DNA from: Saturnia japonica
Taxonomy: Eukaryota > Arthropoda > Insecta > Lepidoptera > Saturniidae
Direction of reading: 5' to 3'
Length of the DNA stretch: 64,000 nt
Assembly (NCBI GenBank): GCA_033032175.1
Contig: CM065307.1
Location: 4,278,001-4,342,000 of the forward strand
The notes beneath the pieces were generated by a model that saw only the letters and a list, made by a program, of their open reading frames with translations, was not told the origin of the DNA and searched no databases. The translations under genes and the position numbers were made by a program. Shown here piece after piece: positions 11,286 to 22,160 of the stretch. Each line of letters opens with the position of its first letter. Position 1 is the stretch's first letter.

Positions 11286-12052
11286 AGCCTATAAAATTAA
11301 GATTGTATTTGTTTAGTGTTTTTTTTGTTGGTAATATTATAATTTGTCAGAATATAAATATTGTTGAAGTTTTTAATAAATAAATAAAATATTCCTACGG
11401 GTAATCGTGTATGGATTATATTATTTAATGTAATAAATAAGCAATTGCCGACTCCAGTCAAGTCTGTGAATGCTTAATGTCCCACTAAGTAAATAATTCA
11501 CGATATTACATTGATCTCTGATTTGGAATCGAAGACAATCAAGAGTAACAAGTTAACGAAGGCTTTTCAGACACAAGAAGCGCTTATCCTACAGTATAAT
11601 TTAACATTTCTTTGGAGAGCGTCCTTGAGTTAGATTGGGGCATAATCTCATTGGAATACCGGAGTATTTTTTATTCTTGTCTGGTATTTGAGGAGACAAC
11701 CAGAGCCAACTTATACTGACATAAAAACTTGAGGTAAGTAATAAACCATTTCAATTTTTATTCAAATATTGTTGGGCAGTAAAGATCTTTATAATTTTAA
11801 TTAATAAATTATATTATGTGTGACGAGATAAAAGGACTATAAAAATTCAGATGTATATTAAAAATATCTAAAAAAAATATTAATACAGTCTACATTTCAT
11901 AATACGAAACACATGATTTTAATTAATAATGACGACTCATACCGAGTAGTATTATTAATTCTTAAAATTTATAAGAACTGCCCGAACCCTACAACCCAGG
12001 GTAGATTGACATGGCGTCAAAAAATTAAGAGAGCCAACCCCACCTAAGAGAA
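11286..12052. other. Unassigned AT-rich DNA
   Basis: No gene, terminal repeat or known repeat seen. Confidence 0.4.
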
Positions 12053-12544
12053 GAGGCCGTTCAAGTAAAAATTACGTAACGCAATTTCGGAGGAGGGGTC
12101 TTTTCAAATGTTACGATGCGTTACAAGGGCGGGAGGGGAGTTCGAATAACGCGTTACGAAACATTTTTTTTTAATTTAAATAAAAAACTAGGCAATTCAA
12201 ATTTACCAAGATCGCAACCCTTTTGATTTATGTTTTGCGGGAAATCCCTCGACTGTATTGTACGTCATTTTCATTTTGTTCTCCCAAGTTGGTAACCCTT
12301 TTTGTTTGTTTTACGGGGATTTCCTTTACTATATTGCTGTAGTCAATGTTGTTTAAGTGAGTACATACTGTAATGTCCTCAAAACAGGGAGATTTGCATC
12401 ATCAGCAGTTCTTGGTCTATAAAAGCTCTCATGCTGACTTGGGTGTTACGTAACGTTTAATTTTACAGAAAAATGTTACGGCGCGTTACATGAGGATGCT
12501 CAAAAATCTTCAAAAAGTGCGTTACGTAATAATTGAACGCCCCC
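12053..12544. mobile_element. TIR element with 'attacgtaacgca' ends
   Basis: The left end has 'gttcaagtaaaaattacgta' then 'acgca' (12059-12083); the right end has 'tgcgttacgtaataattgaa' then 'cgcccc' (12518-12544). These are inverted versions of each other with small differences. Near both ends the sequence repeats 'gttacgatgcgttac'-like words. The 492-bp body has no open frame, so this is a non-autonomous DNA transposon of undetermined superfamily. No clear target duplication is visible. Confidence 0.6.
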
Positions 12545-12897
12545 TTAAAATGGGATAGAACAAGGGAGAAGAAGAGGTAGATAAGTATGAGATTATTCGT
12601 TCTTGAATTGATGTTTTGTATTCCTTGTTGAGGTAATTTATATTTAAAAAAATCTATTTACATTGTCATAGAAACAAACTGTATAAGAAAGGTTGCAAAT
12701 TACATTCCTACTACTTGAGACCTATGCAATTTTTCACTCTCAGTATAAATAGCAATTTGCAACCCTGGTTGGTCATGTGACCATAAATTTAATTATTACT
12801 GGACAGTATTAAAAAGTAGGATAGGTAGATATGATGCGTGTAAATTGTGCTATTCGCTTATTTGCCATTTTAGTTTTTAATGGACTTCAAAACAAAA
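12545..12897. other. Unassigned DNA
   Basis: No recognisable feature. Confidence 0.35.
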
Positions 12898-13020
12898 CTT
12901 TTATAAAAAAAAGAAAACGAACTTTAATGATTTAGCAGAGTTCGTAAGTATCTTTGTAGTTGTAGTTGTAGGTCCAATACCAATGATATTAAAATAGAAC
13001 GAGCCTTGAGGTATCCTCTA
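12898..13020 (+). repeat. Dispersed repeat R1, copy 2
   Basis: 'aagaaaacgaactttaatga' and 'gtccaataccaatgatatta' correspond to the copies at 2425-2600 and 24121-24232. It diverges after 'gagccttgaggta'. Confidence 0.45.
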
Positions 13021-13750
13021 TCAACTTCTCTAACCCTATCCTTATCCCCTATCCTTCATCGACTAGAAAACAGCAAAAGGATGACCATATTTTTTTCATT
13101 GCTAAGAAAACTCCCGATCAAGAAACCTTTCAAACAAATAAAACTAAATCAAATAGGTACATATGTTAATCTTACAGCCCGTCTGTTTACGTTAGGGGTT
13201 CAAAATGTTTTATGCAAGTGCATCTTTTTTCATGGCAATTTTTAATGTTTAATATTATAAAAGTGCCCAAATTAAGAAAGGTGTTGAGTTGACCAAGAGT
13301 CCGCAGAATTGTGTTTTAGAAAAAAAAAGTTTTATACTGACTAAATATTGTCACCCTTGGTATGCTAGCTTCAAAGTAATTGCTAGGTAGGTTGTACAAA
13401 AATTAAATTATGCAGTAATTTCGGCAAAAATTCTTTCCTGCTTCCTCAGAAGTTTTGTATTACAGTTTACATTATGTTAAAATCTAAGATGATCGTGGGA
13501 TTAAATAATTGGATTCTGTTTATATCAAATACAATTGAGTAATTCTTGTATGTATAATTGAATTGGTTTTTCTGAAACAACCGCTATATTGATTTGGATG
13601 AAATTTTGTATTTAGATACATATTTACTATCCAAGTTTACCTAGATAGGTTTTTCTTGTTTTTTTTTGTCGCCTAGATATTAATGCATAGTTAGCTAATT
13701 ATTTTCAAATATTTTTTTAAGTACGTATGTAACAATGATTTTATATTATA
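13021..13750. other. No recognisable gene
   Basis: The frame at 13006-13245 has no motif and overlaps the end of repeat R1. The rest is AT-rich and unassigned. Confidence 0.4.
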
Positions 13751-14325
13751 CTAGCTGTCCCCACGGTTGCACCCATGTTAATTTTATGCTACAAACACCG
13801 CGGCGCCAACGCACGATCGACGATGTAGTCTATCATAATTGCTCTTCCCGCAAGTACAAATTATTATAATATTTCATTATCTCCTAAACTATGTGTCCAA
13901 ATAGCATACTCTAAAGAGCAAAATTTTATGCAAATCTTTATGATAAAGTAACTTTTGTTTGTAAGGATTAATATGCCATATTTAAAGATAATGCTTATAT
14001 ATCACTTTTTAATTTTCAACAAATCTTTGTCACAAAATACCTTCTTGTGGCTTAGGTATAAAAGACAGGTATATGCTATCGCTGACTTTTTTAGATATAT
14101 GTACTAAGGACCAATATTTTTGTAGAATATTGTATTTCCGTATCATTAACGATTACGCCCAGCGCACGCGGTTAAAACAGTTCGGGAGGGCCTCGACTTA
14201 CGTAACAAAAATCAATATTTAAGGTCATCTGAGAGTTGTAGTCTAAACGTAAATAGCCTATACTATTCCTCGAGACTCTGGCTATCACATACAAAAAGAA
14301 AATTTTCGAATCCCACTAGTTTAAA
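13751..14325 (-). mobile_element. Helitron-like element, family H5, copy a
   Basis: Read on the minus strand it ends 'ggtgcaaccgtggggacagCTAG' before T (CTAG at 13751-13754). It shares, inverted, 'gttcgggagggcctcgactt', 'acgtaacaaaaatcaatatt' and 'gtctaaacgtaaatagcc' with the copies at 61128-61677 and 63121-63384. The outer 5' limit near 14325 is approximate. Non-coding. Confidence 0.6.
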
Positions 14326-15308
14326 ATATTGGAACTCGTGAACTAAAAATAATTAAATCCAATTACGAAAAACCTTGGAAAGTATAGGTATCGGTCAGTC
14401 ATTCATAAATACCGATAATAATAAACTAAATTTAAGTGTAAAAAATACCTACGTTTTGCTTAAATCTGAAACAGTAGATTTATTTCAAAATAATACAGAA
14501 AGAAAAGGTAATGAGGGTTCAAAAGATTCTATAGGGAGACCACGTGGCAATTAAATAGATTTACGGGTATTCCCCTTTTATTTCTTGAACCCTTTTAAGC
14601 AGTTTTTAACGTACAATTTAATTAAGTTCATTTAGAGAGATTCTTTATTCAATTAACTTTTGTTTTCCAAGGAAGTTGTTAGGGTTTTCGCAGAAAAGAT
14701 AAACTGGCAAACGAAAGCTTGAAAAACTAAAACAAGGAAAGGCGTAAAAACGATTAGATTGTGAATGTTGTGATCTGGCAAAATATCTTCACTGTACCTG
14801 ATGGTAGGATTAGTTCCATCACGATGTGAATAACCATCAATCTTATATACTATTCTTTTGGAAGCATTATACTAATCACTTACGTCAAATATTAATGTCT
14901 TTTCATACTACGAAAAATCCACCCCTGGTTTATTTTACTGTTCCGTTTTCAGTAGCAATTAATAACTTAACGGATTATAAATATACAGTTTTACACTTAT
15001 ACTTAGAAATATTAATTATACCTACATACTACCAGGACGAGGGCGCAGTTCAATGAAAAATGTTTGTTTCAAATTGACATAACTATACTTTGTTCAACAT
15101 AAAAAAACAGTGCACGAAGGATCCTTAGAACGTAAATCGCTAGATAGTTCAATTTACGAAATAACCCAAAATGTATGCATTTTGACCATCAATTACTCTC
15201 ATTATTAAAACATTTTGCACAACAAAATATTATATATCTTTCTCTATACAATGATTTTTATTAATTTTCTTTTTTTTTTTCTTAATAAGTGTAGCGCTAC
15301 TTTCTAAA
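14326..15308. other. Unassigned AT-rich DNA
   Basis: The frame at 14826-15056 has no recognisable motif. No repeat structure seen. Confidence 0.4.
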
Positions 15309-15829
15309 CTAGCTGTGCCCGTGGCTTCGCCCACGTGGACTACAGAATGCCCGCGCGAATCTTGCTCCCCCGCTCCCGGTTATTTTAAAGACAAAAATGC
15401 TTATTGTGGGTGTTCCTTGGAAGATAGATATATATTTTGCCACACTTTTTTGTAGGTCTTTTTAATGCCTATAATTATGTAGTGCATTAATTTGCTATAT
15501 CTCTTATGGTTTACTAAGCATAAACCATTCAAGCATCCGAATGGATTCACGATGACCAGTATTTTTTTAATTATGCGGAACCCTAATTCTTTTTCTAAAA
15601 TTAAAGTAGCCTAAGTTACTCCCTATATCATCAGATATCTATCAGTGAAAGTCCTGTCAAAATCGGTTTAACCGTTTCGGAGATTACCTAGAACAAACAG
15701 ACAGACAGATAAAAATTAAAAAAAAAAGATTTTTGTTATTGGTATCGTATATACTTTCATATGTATTTAGTAAAAAACTGTTATTTTAACATTACAAACA
15801 GATACAGTCAATTTAATTAATTGTATAGA
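15309..15829 (-). mobile_element. Helitron-like element, family H1, copy b
   Basis: The plus strand reads A|CTAGCTGTGCCCGTGGCTT at the left and ends 'taattaattgtataga'|T at the right. This is therefore a complete antisense copy with the A|TC...CTAG|T boundaries. It shares 'acaaaaatgcttattgtggg', 'agtcctgtcaaaatcggttt' and 'acagacagac' words with the other H1 copies. Non-autonomous. Confidence 0.75.
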
Positions 15830-17299
15830 TAGAGTAGACCAAAATAATAAAATCAAAGTATCGAAAATGAATCGTGTTAATCTTAGAAATCGAAAATTAA
15901 TCGAAAGCCGTTGTACATTTCATTTATCACTTTCTTTTCAATTTCGAATAAAAATGTATATTAAGTAATTCGAACATTTTTTTACTGTAGCATTTTTACA
16001 CGCAACGAAAAATATTTACTGGAAGAATTAATTTTGTTATTTGGCGTCAGGCATTCAATAATTCAAATGTTCTACGATCTCATATCTCAATTGTTATTAT
16101 TGTTTGTTTTTGTTATTTCATTTACACAGCTTACACAACCCGTAATTGATTTAAAACGTCATCGTATAATCGATTATTTTTAGCTCTAAAAAAGAATCGA
16201 TAATCTTAAAATCATCCTCCTATGTACGTAGTGCTAAGTTTCTAAAATAAACAATTGATATGTTCTTAATACGACGTAAAAAGTATAATTTAAATAATAA
16301 ATTTTAAGAGGGTTATCATAACAGCGTCGTTTAACTTTATTTAGAGATTCACAAACGATGGTACAATTTCAATATTTGAATATCATCAATTGAACCAGAT
16401 AATGGTATTTATTTTTTTCTCTTGAATTACCATTTTCCTTTATGTGCGCCATGAAAAAAAAAGTGACGAGAATGAACAAAAAGTATACGCTTGCTTGCTA
16501 AACCGCTTGTTAAAACTCTTGTTAAATTGCTGTAAAGGTATATATAAATATATAAATAGATAAAAAAAGATTTGTCTGATCGAGCTGTACTTGGTGTCTT
16601 GAAAGAACAGAGCACCTACCTTGGTATTTATATAGGCACTAACGGTTTGGAAGGAATTATATATTAAGAAAATGGTTTGCTTTTCAAGTTTACCTATATA
16701 GGTATATTTTAATTTATATTGCAATATTCTGAGCATAGTCTTATTAGTTTAAAATAATACGTTTTGTTAAAATGATTAAAACTATATTTCAAGTGTTTCA
16801 TTCATTTAATTTTATTTCTACAATTATCTTATCTCATATATATTTACAGGGTGGAAAAAACGGAGGGGACATGGAGGAAAAGTATATTAAATATTAAAGA
16901 TATCAAATTGTACTCAGAGGAAACATAATTTTGTTTTTTGAAGTAATAATAACTGCATTCACAGATTTTGTAAAAAATCTTACCTATACCGGGATCGAAC
17001 GAACTAAAAAAATGCAAAAAAAACTGACATTCACTATGTTATTGCACTAATCGATAGGGTCTATGATAAGGATAAACTCTCTCGAATAAACATTGTTCAT
17101 TACAATTATAAGACACCATGGGATTTAATTATTTAACTGTAATATTACTTAACCTAGATTTTTTTTAATATTATTTTAATTTTCGTAGAATTCCACGATG
17201 AGAGTAGGTAATCCGTAATACTTACCTTTGAACGTTTTTTTTTAGACGAGATAATATAAACAAAAATTGAAGATTAAATTTAGAGACCTTATTTTGTTT
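15830..17299. other. AT-rich DNA without a supported gene
   Basis: Two overlapping minus-strand frames at 16427-16736 are isoleucine-, tyrosine- and phenylalanine-rich readings of AT-rich DNA with no motif. 'tacagggtggaaaaaacgga' at about 16850 may be a transposon end, but I cannot place its partner. Confidence 0.35.
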
Positions 17300-17490
17300 A
17301 TTAATCGGGCACGAAGCCAAACTCCGAGCTGCTACTGAGGAATTTCATAGGAAAAACCCAATAACACAATTAATGGCAATAGGCTCGCCCCCTATTACAT
17401 GGGACCTAAAAAAATATTCGGCAAACTGTGGGTGTACGTATGTACAACTCTGCCTAACCCTTCGGGGAATACAAGCGTATGGGATGTTAT
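17300..17490 (+). mobile_element. tRNA-derived SINE, family A, with inverted 5' part
   Basis: The 3' part is in plus orientation (17369-17490, from 'ATTAATGGCAATAGGCTCGC' to 'gggatgttatgtt'). The part that should precede it lies inverted at 17300-17366 ('ttaatcgggcacgaagccaa' to 'cccaataaca'). The two parts are contiguous in the intact SINE and meet at the shared 'ATTAA'. The tRNA-like head is missing. This arrangement matches the twin-priming inversions known for LINE-mobilised sequences. Confidence 0.75.
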
Positions 17491-18058
17491 GTTATTTTGA
17501 CTATGTGTGGGGCGTGGCTGTAATTTTGAATCTGGAACGAATAGCTAGATAATCTCTTATTTTTTTTATTGTTATTTGCATAGTGTTCGTTGAATCAGTT
17601 GCATAGTGATGTGAATTTGGTTAATTAATGTATTATTTCGTTTTGTGGAAATTGTATTTTTTCATATTACAAACTACATATTATATTATATTATTTTTAT
17701 TATTATGAATACTTACCACTAGCACAGCCTGTGTTTGCGACTGCGAAAAAGAAGGGGTTATATTTTTCGAGCGTATGTAGCAGGTATGTATGTATGTCCA
17801 TTTCTTTGGCACGCTCTGTAGTCTAAACGGCTTGATGGATTTTAGCATACGAGGTGTCATTAGATTCGTCTTAATTGTGGGAGTGACATAAGCAATATAA
17901 TATTTAAGTGAGACGCACGAAAATAAAATAAAAAGCAAAAATATAATAAAAAAATGAGTTGTGTTTTTGTTACAGTCGGGTTTTTGTTTCCCTTTTAATA
18001 ATTTAGCTTGTTAATAAATGGCGCCACGTTGTATGTGTGTTGTATCTAAAACTACAAA
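17491..18058. repeat. Dispersed repeat traces including (TATG)n
   Basis: At about 17725-17910 'gttatatttttcgagcgtat' and 'cggcttgatggattttagca' form a block I remember as recurrent in Lepidoptera; no second copy is visible in this window. The minus-strand frame 17681-17938 crosses it and is not called. Confidence 0.3.
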
Positions 18059-18264
18059 CATACTATCACGCCTGTTTCCCTGAATGGTTAAGTTAGGTTA
18101 GGTGGTGTACTAATATACACCCACAGTTCGCCCTTTATATTTTTAGGTTCCATGTAATAGGGGGCAAGCCCGTTGCCATTATTCGGGCACAAAGCCAAAC
18201 TCCGAGCTGCTACTGAGGATTTAATATAAAAATTAAATAAAACTTTGCTTGACCTAGGAATCGA
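18059..18264 (-). mobile_element. tRNA-derived SINE, family A, 5'-truncated
   Basis: On the minus strand the copy runs from inside the B box (18250-18264, 'gacctaggaatcga') through 'AGTTTGGCTTTGTGCCCGAA' to the 3' end 'GGCGTGATAGTATG'. The tRNA-like head has been lost, as expected from incomplete reverse transcription. A short 'ttaggttagg' insertion (18091-18100) sits near its 3' end. Confidence 0.75.
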
Positions 18265-18755
18265 AAAAAATGTTTTGTATTTATGCACAAAATAATGTAG
18301 AATGCATATATTGTAACGTAAATTAGGTCAGGTTTGGACAGCGGCCATTTTAAACGGCAAAATGTACTACGTAACCGTGTTGTTTAGCGTCCTTTTAAAT
18401 ATTATCATACTTGCAAAAGAAGAAGTAAAAAGGTTTTAATAGATTTTGCAACGCGGTTTACATTTGGCGGATTTTTGAGAAAAGAAAATATACTTAAGAT
18501 TGTTACTAACTAATTGAAATTATTTTCTGTCTTTTTGAGATTAAAAATGCGAGGTTTTGGGATATGTTTGAGGCTTAGTTAAATAACCCTCCTGCGTAGT
18601 AGTTGAATTTTAAATACTTTCAACAAAAATAGTGAAAACTATGTTATGTAGAATGAATTAAACCTTCACTACAAAAGGAAACTATGAACTAAATTTAAAA
18701 TGATCGTTGAAATATAGTTTATTTATTAATTAATTAATTGTATCATTTAAATAAT
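18265..18755. other. Unassigned AT-rich DNA
   Basis: No feature recognised. Confidence 0.35.
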
Positions 18756-18800
18756 TACCTTTTTCAGTGTTTATGTGATTCATAAGCACTGAAAAAGGTA
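18756..18800. other. 45-nt near-perfect hairpin
   Basis: TACCTTTTTCAGTG (18756-18769) and CACTGAAAAAGGTA (18787-18800) are exact reverse complements. Inside them TTATG (18771-18775) pairs with CATAA (18781-18785), with one T/G position between. This makes a 20-bp stem on a 5-nt loop (TGATT). It is shorter than a usual animal miRNA precursor and is not bounded by longer TIRs. Function unknown. Confidence 0.7.
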
Positions 18801-20005
18801 GTCCGCTTTTAATTGTCTTAAATTGTAAGATTTATAATATTTTAATGTGTTCGTACATTTTTTATAATAATTTAATATACCTGACTGGGAATTATTGTAC
18901 CTTTAAATGATTGTGTTATTTTTTTAATTAACACAAAAAAAAATCGGTTGAACTTTTAACGCGTCCTTGGCTAATACATTAAAATACCTACATAAAAGAA
19001 AGCATAGGTTATGTGCATTGAAATAGTCTGTTATATTATGTGAAGATGGAAAACAAATAATCATATCCGTTTGTAAATGCATTATTTCCGTCCCAAATAT
19101 TTGTTACTTCCAGTCGCGGCGAAACATCACATTAAAAATAAATTCAGACTATAAATTTATTTTTGGCAGTGAACAGCTGTAATGTCTTTTTGGTTACAAC
19201 TTTTGTGCAACGGGTCATTTAAAAATAGGAGCGCATCTCTGGGTCTCCACAGTCCATGAATAGTGTATGAGACGATACGAGACGGAGTTCCCCGGGGTAT
19301 TATTTCGCGCCTTCGAACTTTGATGAAACAAAACAGTGCAATTTAATGTAGAAAATGGAGAGTATCACTTTTTTTTTGTTTGTAAATTTTTATCAGGACC
19401 TGGCAATGGCAGAGACTTGTTTCTTTTAGAATGCATTTGATAAATATGAAATACGTTTTTACTAGACACTTTTAATGACTTTCTTAATTAATTTAGAATG
19501 TATATTAAAATGTATAACACTAGCTTACGACTTTAAGCATAGTGGTTTTATTAAATATATTATGTATAGAGAATTATTAAATATTTTAGTATTCGGCCCC
19601 ATTTACGCAAAAGCAACATCTTGTGACATTGCTGCATGCTATAAATTGTTGCTTGCGTCGCCTTATTGCATGCTACAAACGTCAATATCGTGCTGCAGAC
19701 GTAACATGCGGCAATCTATTGTACTCAGAAGCAACATCGTGCTTAAGAAAGTTCAACTCGTTTGTGAGCACGGCAACCTGTATAGATACAATGAATACGT
19801 GTGCGTGTCAAGAGGTACAGTCAAGTACACAAGATAATTCAAATTTAATATAAATCAACAGCTCAATTAGGTAAACGCATGTGTTAAATTTCTACTCAAT
19901 ATAATTTTAGTTGATAAATACGCTTTTAACTCTTTTATTACTCTTAATCATTAAAACCTTATTTAAATAAAAAAGAAAAAGAAGAAAAAAATACGTAAAG
20001 TGTGT
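18801..20005. other. Mostly unassigned; a GC-richer patch at 19.6-19.8 kb
   Basis: At 19610-19800 the DNA becomes richer in GC and repeats words such as 'gcaacat', 'tgttgc' and 'gcatgct'. Two overlapping plus-strand frames (120 and 76 residues) read through it, with cysteines but no known motif. I do not call a gene. Confidence 0.35.
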
Positions 20006-20010
20006 GTGTG

Positions 20011-20178
20011 TCAGTGGATTGACAAATCATCATAAAAAAATATCATAAAAATTACCAAAAAAACAAGAAATCATCACCATCAAATAGTTACCAACAAACC
20101 GCTGCTGGCATGCATGAAATCTTCGCGAGTGTTATGTGAAAGAACCGTGTAAGTGCTAAGACCAGAAACAATACACCG
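20011..20178 (+). promoter_or_regulatory. Possible initiator and non-coding 5' exon with strong splice donor
   Basis: TCAGT at 20011-20015 matches the arthropod initiator consensus. The next ~165 nt are A-rich and lack a long frame. They end at ACACCG|GTGAGT (donor at 20179), with a second good donor GTAAGT at 20149. This combination resembles an insect 5' untranslated exon. There is no TATA box or downstream coding exon that I can identify in the window, so this is only a candidate. Confidence 0.25.
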
Positions 20179-20184
20179 GTGAGT

Positions 20185-21654
20185 TCACCAAAAACATTAA
20201 AAAAAATACAGTCTACTTTCTTGACCAGCATGTTTATTCAACATATTATTCAGTGTTACTACCGCTAGAAGTACCAAATAATGAACGTTCTGTACATTTC
20301 ATATTTCCGTCACGTTCTGTTCAATGATAAGCAAACCAATATATATTTTTAAATTCCCCAAATATTTTTTATAGGGTTTAGGATGCTATTGTGGTGGAGG
20401 AATAATTATTACACCATATTGCTGAGTATTTTTTCTGATGCCCATTGCTGAATGATATCTTTTTCAAATTAGATTTTAGCATTTTAATATTTTGCTCATT
20501 GTGATACGCCACATTATAAAGTATAACTTCTGGTTAGGTGCAATATTTTCTCCGTGAAAACTAAACATTTTTATTACCGATTGAACGGAAGACGACTATC
20601 GCGTCACTGTCATACAAATAAAAACTGCATGTTTACTAGCTCACGCACACATAGGGGCGCGCGCAAAGATGAATTGAATTCTCTATACAGTATTTGAATA
20701 TTTTTAGTCTACTTGATTGGTTAATATCACTTATAAATTCAGAACCGCTTTTTTATTAGTAATGCAGTAGTGTTTCGTATGAAATGCATCATCTTTTCAG
20801 AAGAATCTACATTTTAAAAGAAGAGCGAATGAGTTATTACAGAGCGGATCGCGTACCATCCTCGGCCTCGTTTTCATTTTTTTCATTAGATAACATTTGG
20901 CAAAGACAAATAAAATATAATTTAAAAACAGCATGAAAATGTCGCACGAAATCTATCGAGTTAGGATACAAGAGTGACATTATACCACATTACAGAAGTT
21001 GGTGTTTTTAGCATGATGATTGTTACAACGTGCGACATTTTTAATTTATTTGGCATGCTGCAATAACGCAAGATGTTGCTCTGGCGTAAAGTAGGCTTTA
21101 TTTCTAAAAGTTATTTTTTATTCTCTATATCGCATACAAATTATCCAGTATTGATATTTTGTTCCTATAAAAATACTGGTTCAAATTCAATTCAATACTG
21201 TTCTTATCTTCAAATCAATTCAATTCTTATGTTCAAATCAAATTGTAATAAAATGAATAATTTATTAAAATTTCCTGGGGTGATTTTGAAATAATCGAAA
21301 TTAGCGTTCCGTGTAAGTAATATTATTTGTGAACTTTGAGTAAACTGTATTGTTGTATAGAATGCCACCAAAATCACAAAACTTTGGATAAAATAAGTTG
21401 CAAGAGTTAAATATAAATGCATAAAAAAATGAAGTTCACGATAAAAAGTTTTAAAAAGATAAATGTAATATCTTATGAATGCTATGTAAATAATCCGAAT
21501 CATTTTTGATTGTCATATAACAATCATGTGTTTAATAAGAAAATATAAATACAAAAAAAAAAATTAATAAAAAATAAATATGTATGCAGATCAATACTTA
21601 AAATATATTAAGTCCTAACCTATAAAATAGCTGATTTTTAATACTGACTAGTGT
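20185..21654. other. Unassigned DNA
   Basis: Mixed AT-rich sequence. Frames at 21073-21294 (+) and 21210-21503 (-) overlap on opposite strands and show no motif. Confidence 0.4.
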
Positions 21655-21952
21655 GTTGTGTATCTTTTATTCTGTTGAGAATTCCAAATTCAAATAATAC
21701 TGGGTTAATAATAATATCTTTAATTTCTCTAGCAAACCTATTGTCCAATTGACCAATTACATAATTAAATTTGGTAGTGTTACTAGTTATGCAAGAGATG
21801 ATAAACAGCGCTTCTACTTGAGCAAACTATATCTGTGGCTCCTCCGGCCAGAATGGTGGAATTTTTATTCCAACTTTGAACACTTCAGGTTGAATTACTT
21901 GCGAGTCTTGTGAAGTGTGTTGCAATTTGTCACTTTGTTCGTTGCTCGACAT
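21655..21952 (-). pseudogene. Ty3/gypsy gag fragment (CsRn1-like)
   Basis: On the minus strand an ATG at 21952-21950 opens a frame whose early region contains IPPFWPEEP followed shortly by FAQVEALF, a pattern typical of the gag start of insect CsRn1-type Ty3/gypsy elements. The frame is broken by TAG at 21829-21827 (codon 42), where the family usually has tryptophan. It continues readable for about 55 more codons, then similarity is lost near 21655. Only the start of gag remains; no pol is present in the window. The ATG lies eight bases downstream of a tRNA-Trp primer-binding site, which supports the call. Confidence 0.65.
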
Positions 21953-21959
21953 TTTCCCA

Positions 21960-21974
21960 ACGTCGGGGTCACCA
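21960..21974 (-). other. Primer-binding site complementary to tRNA-Trp
   Basis: The plus strand reads ACGTCGGGGTCACCA, which equals the 3' end of insect tRNA-Trp with its added CCA. On the minus strand this is the site where tRNA-Trp would prime reverse transcription of the gypsy element. Use of tRNA-Trp is a recognised trait of the CsRn1 group. Confidence 0.7.
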
Positions 21975-22160
21975 GTTTGGAATAACTTCTTAACTCTTAT
22001 AATAACAATATAAATTATATTGACACGTTCTTAGTCAATGATACTGCAAAAAAGTACAAGTCAATTTCCATGACATTTCATATTCTTTTTCACTCACGCG
22101 GAAAAGATATGATAAAAAGGTCGTTAAAATATAAAAAAGTTCATATTGAATAGAGTTCCT
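21975..22160 (-). repeat. Presumed 5' LTR of the gypsy relic
   Basis: An LTR must end next to the primer-binding site, so this AT-rich stretch is the likely place. 'TGTAGGAACTCTATTC' on the minus strand near 22145-22160 could be its start. No second LTR is in the window for comparison, so both limits are guesses. Confidence 0.35.

Noticed and set aside
19475..19853. A real 120- or 76-residue gene
   Set aside because: Two frames overlap with equal claim, neither has a motif, and the underlying DNA is built of repeated 'gcaacat'/'tgttgc' words.
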